DNA of 64,000 nucleotides, taken from NCBI RefSeq assembly GCF_035046485.1, contig NC_085138.1:276191694-276255693 (forward strand), written 5' to 3'. Position 1 is the stretch's first letter, and each line of letters opens with the position of its first letter. Origin of the DNA: Aedes albopictus. Taxonomy: Eukaryota > Arthropoda > Insecta > Diptera > Culicidae. Both the position numbers and the translations under genes were made by a program. The notes under the pieces were generated by a model. It saw only the letters and a program-made list of their open reading frames with translations, was not told where the DNA came from and did no database searches. Positions 55,925 to 64,000 of the stretch are shown here, piece by piece.

Positions 55925-56165
55925 TTGCGCAGTCTTGTGCCGTGCGCCATTGCATAGAACCTTCGCATATCGTTCCTATTCATGATCTCTTCATGTAGCC
56001 GTTTCTTGCTGAGGAGGGTTAATTTCTATTCTGTTCTTCCTGTACCACTCTCTTTTGAGCCTGGTATCGGCCTCTAGCAATCGATTTCTGGCGGTATTTT
56101 TCTCGTTCGTGATCACTTCTTGGCACTCCTTGTCGAACCAACCATTACGCTGGCGTCGTTGAGCG
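55925..56165 (-). pseudogene. Non-LTR pol spacer fragment
   Basis: Minus strand: RRQRNGWFDKECQEVITNEK, NTARNRLLEADTRLKREWYR and, after a disruption, RLHEEIMNRNDMRRFYAMA. This 'WFDxEC' segment lies between endonuclease and RT in insect LINEs of the RTE/Jockey range. The fragment has no EN or RT of its own here and ends abruptly against the R1-type element at about 56168. Confidence 0.7.
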
Positions 56166-56239
56166 GAACCTATTACTCATTGTTGCGGCTCAGCAACTGC
56201 TTTCGGCATCATATCGGACCCATACCGAGTACCCGCCGG

Positions 56240-56760
56240 TAATGTCAATTGCGTCCAGAAAAATGGATGGCGATATGGATGACGGGCAAATACCCCGTCC
56301 AGGAGTTGGTGACAATTACCTATGAGGACTTCGTGGTCGCCAAAGTTAACAGGATTTTCTTCTGTAGCTGTTATGCGCCTCCGCGGTGACCGATCGAGTA
56401 GTTCACGCAGATGCTGGACAGTATGACGACCGTGCTAACAGGGCGAAGGCCGGTGGTAATAGCGTGTGACTTTATTACCTGGGTCGAGACACCGGTCATA
56501 CTAGATGTCAACTTGGCTAATGTCGGTCGATACCAATAGTATCTTTAGTCGGAACGGTGCAAAGTCGATAATTGAAGTTACATTTTGTAGTCCTGGCCTA
56601 ACAAGTAGTTCGAACTGGAGAGTAGACGATAGCAACACTCACAGCGACTACAATAACAGCAGGCATCGGGTAGAGGAAGAGGCGGGCAGACCAAGTCCAA
56701 GCTCTCGCAGGTGGAAGACAACATACTTCGCCGAAGAGGTATTTAGTTAGGCGTTCCACC
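56240..56760 (+). pseudogene. R1-type AP endonuclease fragment
   Basis: AIWMTGKYPVQELVTITYED, then FVVAKVNRIFFCSCYAPPR and a stop (56383), FTQMLDSMTTVLTGRRPVVI, then ACDFITW where active R1 enzymes have a GDFNAW box. Asn and Gly of that catalytic motif are replaced. Further on are DVNLANV and, in another frame, IEVTFCSPGLTSSSNWRVD. Clearly inactive. Confidence 0.8.
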
Positions 56761-56827
56761 GCGAGCAAAACCTACTTGGTTTTGCAACGAGCTGGTAGCG
56801 GTACTCTCGCATGCGTGCGATGCGACC

Positions 56828-57253
56828 ATGCCTAGACGAGTCCACCCTAGAAATGGGAGGCCACCGGCTTACTGGTCGACCAACGCGATTGCGGACCTGC
56901 GCCGCGCCTGCCTACGGGTTAGGCGGCGGATGCAGCGAGCACGATCTGAGGAAGAGCGAAACGAACGGCGGGTGGTGTTCACCGCTGCAAAAACCGCGCT
57001 GAAAACCGAGATAAGAACAAACAACAAGGCCCGCTTTGGGGGTCTCTGTCAGAGTGTCAATGTGAATCCGTGGGGTGATGCCTACAGGTTCGTGATGGCC
57101 AAAACGAGAGGCGTAAAGGCTCCTACAGAGCAATCTCCAGAGATGTTGAAGGGGATATTCGAGGGGCTTTTTCCGCGTCATGATCCTAGTCTTTGGCCTC
57201 CTTTCGAAGGACAGCCGGGGACTGGGGCTGGGCGATTAGGAGAGGGTCAATGA
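56828..57253 (+). pseudogene. R1-type linker between endonuclease and RT
   Basis: RPPAYWSTNAIADLRRACLR, then RARSEEERNERRVVFTAAKT, ALKTEIRTNNKARFGGLCQS, and VNPWGDAYRFVMAKTRG. It is basic and helical, as in the R1 clade. The frame stops at TGA 57251. The adjacent homologous sequence continues in another frame from 57290 (NVLNPALKVAIKEAP, VYPEVWKRQSLVLLPKAGKP). Confidence 0.82.
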
Positions 57254-57289
57254 TGTGGAACTTGCGGGGATAGCAAAGTCCCTTAGCGT

Positions 57290-58477
57290 AGGTAAGCGTA
57301 GGTACGGACAACGTTCTGAACCCAGCCTTAAAAGTAGCTATTAAAGAGGCTCCCAGATGTTCAGGTCTGCAGAAGTATCTGGACGAGGGAGTTTACCCAG
57401 AAGTATGGAAAAGGCAGAGCCTGGTTCTATTGCCAAAGGCGGGGAAACCACCCGGAGACCCGTCCGCATATAGACCAATATGAATGATCGACACGGCAGG
57501 GAAGGTGCTCGAAAAAAAATATCATCAATAGAATGTTGAGACACGCCGGCTTTCAGAAGAGGAGGTCGACCGCAGACGCTATCCTGTCGGTTACAAAAAC
57601 CGCCGGGAAAGCACTCGAGCCTAAGAGAAGAGGAACTCGCTACTGTACCATAGTAACTCTGGATGTAAGGAACGCGTTTAATAACGCTAGTTGGCCAGCT
57701 ATTGCCGATGCTCTTCTGCGTCTGGGGATACCCGGGTACCTGTACAAGATTCTCGGAAGTTACTTTCAGAACCGAGTACTAGTTTAAGACATAGAGGTGG
57801 GTCGGAAGTGCTTTCACATAACTTCAGGAGTCCCGCAAGGTTCCATCCTGGGTCCGGTGTTATGGAATGTCATATACAATGAGGTGTTGAGGTTAGAGTT
57901 CCTGATGGGAGTGGAGATTGTCGGCTTGGCTGACGACATTGCGCTCGAAGTCTACGGTAAGTCGATCGAAGAAGTGGAGTTGACTACCACCCACTCGATC
58001 AAAGTTGTGAAGGCGTGGATGAGGTCCAGGAAACTGGAGTTGGCTCACCACAAAACAGAGGTGATGGTTGTAAACAACCAGAAATCAGAGCAGCAAGCGG
58101 TGATCAGTGTAGACGATTGCACTATCATGTCGAAGCGCTCCGTCAAACACTTGGTTGTGATGATGGACGATAAGCTCACCTTCGGTAGCCACGTTGATTA
58201 CGTCTGTAAAAGAGCCTTCACCGCTATAGTGGCACTGTTTCGGATGATATCCAATAGCTCTGCGGTGTACGCCAGTAAGTGCAAGCTTCTGGCTATTGTC
58301 GCTACGTCCATACTATGGTATGGTGGCCCGGCGTGGGGAACGGCACCAAGTATCGAAAGCTACCGTGGTAAGCTGGGAATTACTTGTAGGCTGATGTTTC
58401 TGAGGGTTGTGACCGTACCGTATCACACGACGCGCTCTGCGTTATCACTGGTATGGTGCCTATCGGAATTCTTATAA
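57290..58477 (+). pseudogene. R1-type reverse transcriptase
   Basis: RT motifs in order: SLVLLPKAGKPPGDPSAYRP (57420), FQKRRSTADAI (57550), VTLDVRNAFNNASW (57655; the catalytic Asp is present), a TAA at 57785, then TSGVPQGSILGPVLWN (57830) and GLADDIALEV (57925), the catalytic box with ADD. The thumb-like part MRSRKLELAHHKTEVMVV and KHLVVMMDDKLTF follows, to a stop at 58477. One stop within 57533-58477 plus shifts upstream. Confidence 0.85.
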
Positions 58478-58640
58478 GGGAGGACATGGAGTGCTTCGAA
58501 ATGCGCAGCACAAGAGGCATACGCAGGACTGCCAGGATGGTCTCCATGGTCAAATAGTAGCCGCGCTTGAGACAGTTCCACCAAAGGAAGGTGGACCCAT
58601 ATGTTGATTCCGAGGATAGATAATTGGATTAATATGCGCC

Positions 58641-58874
58641 ATGGGGACACAGATACTTTCAGGCCATGGTTGCTTCCGACAGTATCTTCGCCGTTTCGGG
58701 CATGCGGGTTCTCCAGAATGCTCTGTTTGTTCTGGTTTGGAGGAAACGGCGGAGCACGTTTTGTTCATGTGCCCGCGTTTTCACACAATGCGTGACCGCA
58801 TGATTGCCATATGCGGGGAGGACACAACTCCGGGCAATCTTGTCGAGAGGATGTGTAGGGATGAGTTTGGCTGA
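58641..58874 (+). pseudogene. R1-type C-terminal zinc finger
   Basis: SGHGCFRQYLRRFGHAGSPE followed by a C-x2-C-x8-H-x4-C finger (CSVC ... EH VLFMC) and PRFHTMRD. It is the nucleic-acid binding tail of R1-clade ORF2. It is out of frame with the RT part, with the joining sequence 58478-58640 disrupted. Ends at TGA 58872-58874. Confidence 0.82.
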
Positions 58875-59560
58875 AACGCCTTTTCAACGGCTATCGCCAA
58901 CATCGTCTTAAAGTTACAGAGAGGTGGCGCGTGCACTCGGAAAATGGCTAGTTCAGATGTGGTACAAGAGGTGGTCCAAGTGCTCGAAGTCGGCTTCGTA
59001 GGTCATACCGGTGCCCTGCGGTCGAAATCGACCCTTACAGCGATTAAGTGGCCACCGAGAGGCAGTCATGGTAGCGTTGCTGTCGTGGCATCTGTCTTCT
59101 GGATTGGATTCGAGCCCGCGGTTGGGAAGGGGTCCCCGGTAAGGGCCAGGGAAACTCTACTGTCAGCAACCTTCTGGTGCAGCTGATAGGGTCAGAATGG
59201 TAGTGATACCCAAGCCTAGCAGATCAGACCTGGCAGCACGTAGGCATCAGGTTTTGATGTCTGCAAAACAGTTGGGTGCGGGTGTGGAGTTGACCCTGCC
59301 CGCCTTCTCAGGACAAACGGAATGGTGAGGACCTGTGAGGACCACATGCTACCGTGATGGACTGTCCAAAGCGAGTCATCGATGTTCGTTACTGCAGGCT
59401 ACGCAGCTAACTTTGAGAGTTCGATGTGCACTATCCCCTCTTTGAAGCAATGCCTTCTTAGTGGTTCCGGAGAGACGAAGGGTTTGGTGACCATAGAGAT
59501 GTGTTTAGTGGGTCGAGGAGAGAGTAGTCCTGGCTTTTACTTTTGTTATAGACGACGGCC

Positions 59561-60217
59561 TTAACCCCACACTACCCGGACCATCCTGTTGAACAGATTT
59601 TCCTCCGATGGTTTAAAAGGAAAAAGGGGTTGCCCACAATACATAACCTCATCCACTCACCAATCTCTACCACACTACAATATCTCGTAAATTCTCTGAC
59701 ATCCCAGCAATTAGACGCAGTGGTATAAACGGTCTACCGTGGATAAGCGACTGCAATCCTCAAATTTACGTGCATCTTGGCAAAGCTGACGCCATTTTTG
59801 TTTAAAAACAGAATATAACCAACACTCACATACTGGCCTTAGTCCCAAGCAGCTACCTCATTGACTCAATGTGTGAGTTTTTTTTATCCATATATCTTTA
59901 TTTTATTTGACGATACTGGAGTAACATCAACGGCCAGTGATTCAAGCTCAAGATTCCAAAGAACAATTCATCCGGAATCTTTTGCAGCAAATAACTAGAA
60001 ACAATTCTGGGAGAATTTAGGCACAGCTGAAACACCAACAGCAATCGGTTCCATGTACCAACTTTGGAATTATGTTTTCTGGATTTGTTTTAAACCAGGA
60101 GCAATGTGAAGATCCCACAAATATCGTGAAATTAGAAGTTTATGATGGAATAAACACTTTTGACTTGTTTCTTCATATAGTTGGAGTCGTGAGCTTGTAA
60201 AGACTGACTCTTGAAGT
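59561..60217. other. Unassigned sequence
   Basis: No repeat end or protein motif recognised. It separates the R1-type remnant from the minus-strand LINE pair. Confidence 0.4.
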
Positions 60218-60686
60218 TTATTTATTTATTCGTCGTCAATCATATGTAGACCATTTGTTACAACTATGTTTTCTTAACCTAACATTATTTTTTTTAGTAA
60301 CGAATTACATTAAATTGTCTCTTAAGCTTAGCTTTCGACATACCGAAGTCAATGGACTCACACTGTTCATTATATAACCTCATCATTTGATTTATAGGTC
60401 CAAACATGGCATAATTAGTACGATAGTGATTAGTAGAAAAAAAATGCTGCGATTCCGTAATTGACGAGTAGGTGCATAAAAATTCAATTTTTCATTTCAA
60501 TTTTTTCCAAAAATTCAATTTTGGAAATTTGTGAATCAACTCGGTTGGATACGACGTCATTTATAAATGAAATCATGGCGAATTTTCGACGTTCTTTTAA
60601 TATTTGGATATCCAACAGCTTGCACCGTGCTTCATAAGGTGGCAGAGGCTGCCCACATCTCCGACCTAGTTTGCGAAGAACAGATT
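60218..60686 (-). mobile_element. 5'-truncated LINE fragment related to LINE 2
   Basis: Minus strand: LRKLGRRCGQPLPPYEARCK, then LLDIQILKERRKF and AMISFINDVVS, parallel to LINE 2 (YALRKLGW, LPSYEARCMLINIQ, ERRDYAMVSFVMDIVS). After that the frame is lost. It ends with 'gacgaataaataaataaact' at about 60218, a (TTTA)n-type tail. The fragment lies directly behind the tail of LINE 2 in the same orientation. Confidence 0.8.
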
Positions 60687-60687
60687 C

Positions 60688-60713
60688 TTTTATTTATTTA
60701 TTTATTTATTTAT
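60688..60713 (-). repeat. (TAAA)n 3' tail of LINE 2
   Basis: 'tttatttatttatttattta' run; on the minus strand a (TAAA)n tail immediately after 'tttgattgacggcaa'. It marks the 3' end of LINE 2 and the junction with the truncated fragment. Confidence 0.85.
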
Positions 60714-60883
60714 TTGCCGTCAATCAAATGTAGACCGTTTAAAATACATCGTCAACTTAACATATGCATTAATATTCTTAGTGAAAATCTTTTTATAATA
60801 ATATGTTATTGTTCTTCCATCTTTTTTTTTTTATAATCATTTCACAAATAATGGTAACATATAGAAAAATTGCCCTATATTGC

Positions 60884-61846
60884 TTAACTTCTACCATTTC
60901 GAATGTTATGGAAATATTTCTTTAACTGCGTTCGAGACATGTTCACGTCAATTGTTTCACGATGTCGATTATAAGTGGACATCATTTGATTTAGCGGTTC
61001 ATATTTAGCATAACCTGCATGATGTCGTTCCACTGAGAACAAGTTTCTATCTCGCAAATGCCGGCTGGGAGCATAAAAATTCAATTTGGATAATAATTCA
61101 GGTGAATCAGCGCTCTGTGAAACAATATCCATAACAAATGAAACCATAGCATAGTCTCGTCGTTCTTGCAACGTCTGAATGTTGATCAACATACAACGAG
61201 CTTCGTATGAAGGAAGAGGAAAAACTGTCCATCCTAACTTACGCAGCGCATATAAAAGAAATTGCTTCTGTACCGACTCTATACGTTCTTCATATTTTTT
61301 CATGTAAGGAGACCAAACAACACTACAATAATCTAATATTGACCTAACGTAAGCAATGTACAATGTTTTTATAGTGTATGGATCTTGAAAGTGATAGCCA
61401 AAACGTTTTATAAATGCGAGCATATTGCTTGCTCTGTGAATAATTGTATTATAATGTTCGACAAACGTTAATTTCGAGTCTAAGATAATTCCTAAATCTC
61501 TTACTTTATCACATTTTTCAACATTTTGGTTACCTAACTTTATTGAAACATCTGATACACCTCGTTTTCTGCTGTAAGTTATATGATTGCATTTTTTAAC
61601 ATTTAATTTCAGCAAACTTTTAGAGCACCATATGTGGAAGATTTGTGTTTCATTTATAAATGTATGGACATCATCTTTATTTCTAATTTCTAAGAAAAGT
61701 TTCATGTCGTCAGCATATATGAGAATTTTCAGTTTATGTAGTATAAAAGAAATATCGTTAACGTATAAAATGAAAAGCAGGGGTCCCAAGTGTGAACCTT
61801 GGGGAACACCAGATGTGACCTGGATTGGTTTTGATTTTTTATCATT
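60884..61846 (-). pseudogene. LINE 2 ORF2, RT catalytic part and C-terminus
   Basis: Continues the RT in a shifted frame: RFNDKKSKPIQVTSGVPQGS, HLGPLLFILYVNDISF, the catalytic IYADDMKLFLEIRN (near 61700), LKLNVKKCNHITYSRKR, VRDLGIILDSKLTF, and VRSILDYCSVVWSP. Then LPSYEARCML and a C-terminal tail through AKYEPLNQMM to a stop at 60884. No other lesion in this part, so only the one frameshift and the damaged 5' end disable the protein. Confidence 0.88.
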
Positions 61847-63794
61847 GAATCTGTTGGCGATCAGTCAAATACGACTCAATCCAGCCGAGGAGCCTAGTCG
61901 AAATTCCCATTTTTGCGAGCTTGAAAATCAACATAGGAATATCCAGTCTATCGAATGCTTTGCTAAAATCAGTGTAAAGTGCTTCAACACGTTTACCATT
62001 ATCCATTGCATTTAAAGAGTAATTGACAAATTCCAGCAGATTTGTAGCCGTTGAGCGACCTTTAAAGAAACCATGTTGGGCAATAGTTATTCTATTTTTG
62101 ATCTGAGAGAAAATATTTTTGTTAATGATGCATTCGAAAAGTTTTGGAATGCATGAAATGATTGCAATTCCACGATAATTTCGAACATCGGATTTTTTAC
62201 CAGACTTATAGATTGGTAACAAAAAAGATTTTTTCCACTCCAGCGGAAATTTTCCAGCTTCCAGCGACATGTTGAATAACCAAAATAATGGAGTTGTAAG
62301 TTCTATTGCTAATGGTTTTAAGAATGATAGTGGAATTCCATCTGGACCTGATCCTTTTGTGGTGTCTAGATCATTTAATTTATCTAAAATATCTTTAACG
62401 TTAATGTGACTAACACCCACATCATTTGGAAAATCAGGGAAATATGAAAAATATTCAAAGTCACGATCGTTGTCAGTATGATTTGTGTAGGTTTCTTGAA
62501 AGAATGATGCGAATAGAGTGCAAATATCCTCTGAATTATCTCCATCTTTCTCGTCTAATGTCATTTTGAATGGAAAGCTTATTGACTTAAGTTTAGACTT
62601 TACATAATTGAAAAAGTTTTTTGGACAGGATTTGATTTCACTTTCGGTTTTTTCGTTATAATCTGAAACAGCGGAAGAAATTGCTGTATTTAGTTGATTG
62701 CAGATATTCAAATACTTCGCCAAATTATCTTGATTTTCGCATTTTCTGTAGGTTTTATGAGCCTTTTGCTTTCGATTCTTTAAATTTAGAATTTGTTTGG
62801 TAAACCAAACAGGATTTTTGGAGTTGTAATTGCGTCGCTTTTTCATGAGTGGAACTTCTTCTTTAATAATATCTGATAAAATTTTATAAAAGACATCCAC
62901 AGCGCAATCAATATTTGTCTGACTCCTCAAAACGGATTGCCAGTTAACCCTATTTAACTTAGCCTTAATGTTGTCAAAGTTTTCTTTATTAAAATCCAAT
63001 ACATTTTCGAATTCACAGTCAAAGGGGTTACAATTATTATGTACAAATACAGAGTACTCAATTGCCGTATGAAATATTTCATTTTTCCATAAAGGATCAA
63101 GAGATTCAGTCACACAGAAATCTTCATGTATATTTGTAAGTAAAAAATCTAAGAAACAGTTTTGTCCATTTTTTACGTGATTTATTTGATTAAGTCCCAA
63201 GTTGGCAATTTTCTCAATAAATTGTAATGTGTCATTATCACCAACGACTGGCAGAAGAATACTCTCATTTTCTGCATCAGGAATAAACTCTGCACCGCGC
63301 TGATTGAAGTCTTCGTATACATGTACTTTATATTCAGGAGGAAGCTGAGATTCAATTTTATCAGCTACTTCAAAGAACTTGTCATATGTTGATATACATG
63401 CTAGATCAGGTGGAAAATACACTGAAGCGAAAATGTGAGTTTCCCCATTAGTATGAGCTTTAACCCACACATGTTCGAACTCCTTAAATTTAGGCAAAAT
63501 TACTTGTTCTGAATTATATTTGGTAGAAATTGCGACTACTACTCCTCCGCCAGATTGTCTTTTGGTTAAGACTAAATCACGGTCACATCTGAACACGTTT
63601 AAGTTGCTACCAAAAGCTTCTTCATTTTTAATACCATCGTTACCAAGTGAAGTAACCAACCGGAAATCTGCTTTCTTCCACCACCAAAACTTGACCAAAA
63701 AACAGTCACAGCTGCAGTGCACTGCACTTTTAAACCTCTCATGTTTGCGTCGAAGCTCTATTTCCACTAAATATAAATCCTCACCCTGAAGCAT
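61842..63794 (-). pseudogene. LINE 2 ORF2, endonuclease (partial) and RT N-terminal part
   Basis: ATG at 63794 (a TTG at 63827 is in frame upstream). The first ~55 codons do not match any endonuclease start. Homology begins around NDGIKNEEAFGSNLNVFRCD, then SGGGVVVAIS and ASVYFPPD. The catalytic box reads VYEDFNQRG, with Glu where GDFN has Gly. After a long linker the RT begins: GSGPDGIPLSFLKPL (62340), YRGIAIISCIPKLFE, QHGFFKGRSTATNLL and LYTDFSKAFDRLD (61945). The frame closes by TGA right after LTDRQQIQ, one base out of register with the continuation. Confidence 0.88.
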
Positions 63795-63830
63795 CGACGC
63801 AATTATAACGATGAATATTTTCAACAATTA

Positions 63831-64000
63831 ACTTTTCCTTACAATTTCCACTTGCTAATGAAGCACAACTCTTTACCTAACAACGCAAAAAATAAAAGCA
63901 AAACAACTTCAGGAATCAACACAGCAGACAAAGAGGACCACCACTTGTCTGGGCGAGTTTAGGAAAGCATACGTAGGTATTTAAATGAAATGTACATGGT
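63831..64000. other. Window end, LINE 2 5' flank
   Basis: AT-rich with no motif identified. It may be the LINE 2 5' leader, or unrelated DNA after a truncation. The element cannot be followed beyond the window. Confidence 0.35.

Larger units (their letters stand above)
56168..59560 (+). mobile_element. R1-clade LINE, decayed
   Basis: Plus-strand remnants of one ORF2: endonuclease (56240-56640), linker (56828-57253), RT (57290-58477), and C-terminal zinc finger (58641-58874), followed by G-rich non-coding sequence to about 59560 that I take as 3' UTR. Many stops and several shifts. The linker sentence 'WGDAYRFVMAK' and the RT/C-terminal finger order are typical of R1. No rDNA target sequence is visible, so it is probably an R1-clade element without rDNA specificity. 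Boundaries are approximate. Confidence 0.82.
60687..63830 (-). mobile_element. LINE 2, nearly complete ORF2, one frameshift
   Basis: The minus-strand element runs from near the window end to a (TAAA)n tail at 60688-60713. ORF2 (63794 down to 60884) has partial endonuclease, full RT and C-terminal region, with a single frameshift near 61846. It belongs to the same broad CR1/Jockey assemblage as LINE 1. 5' sequence upstream of 63640 does not look like endonuclease, so the element is truncated or rearranged there. ORF1 is not seen inside the window. Confidence 0.85.

Noticed and set aside
56168..59560. Rearranged rDNA with an R1 element at its 28S target
   Set aside because: No 28S rRNA sequence flanks the element. 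R1-clade elements outside rDNA are known, so the clade call does not need the target.

Overview
This window is gene-poor, AT-rich animal DNA built almost entirely from layered transposable elements. No operon structure, compact coding or bacterial signal is present. The repeat content points to a culicine mosquito, most likely Aedes: Feilai-like tRNA-derived SINEs (4168, 9940, 17230, 44452), R1-clade and PHD-finger non-LTR retrotransposons, a BEL/Pao remnant, many TA-flanked MITEs, and the degenerate 'gaaattcctggagg' and 'cctgaaac' low-complexity tracts familiar from Aedes intergenic DNA. The species call is inference from repeat families; no host gene supports it. I found no convincing host protein-coding gene.

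Layout. 1-5420: sparse unique DNA with nested MITEs and SINEs. 5421-13350: a giant foldback (A) whose two arms are head-to-head arrays of a ~163-bp repeat, interrupted by a LINE 3' stub and a SINE, and flanked by two inverted copies of another MITE. 14739-18054: a 3.3-kb TA-flanked inverted-repeat element filled with low-complexity DNA and nested insertions. 20681-27502: a second, young foldback (B) with a 7-bp target-site duplication, arms of exactly 152-bp repeats, and an inserted retroelement holding one intact ORF (CCHC zinc-knuckle protein, 21712-22671). 27935-31760: diverged tandem repeats and a third array, also 152 bp (C). 31761-37492: an almost complete LINE with PHD-finger ORF1 and endonuclease/reverse-transcriptase ORF2, broken near its C-terminus. 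38665-40549: a pogo/mariner-like MITE invaded by a tRNA-like element that itself carries nested insertions. 41952-49690: MITEs, a GTGACT-rich transposon, and two identical 241-bp hairpins 89 bp apart. 50196-53540: decayed BEL/Pao pol on the minus strand. 55925-59560: non-LTR remnants, mainly an R1-clade element. 60218-63830: a truncated LINE fragment and a near-complete LINE on the minus strand, running toward the window end.

How the parts work together. The potentially functional proteins are retroelement proteins: ORF1 nucleic-acid chaperones (32241, 21712), and the AP-endonuclease plus reverse transcriptase enzymes that carry out target-primed reverse transcription. Each ORF2 enzyme here carries at least one disabling lesion. 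The SINEs, MITEs and foldbacks encode no enzymes and must have been moved in trans. The large inverted arrays would give long double-stranded RNA if transcribed, so they are candidate small-RNA sources. All family assignments come from reading translated motifs and repeat ends by eye.
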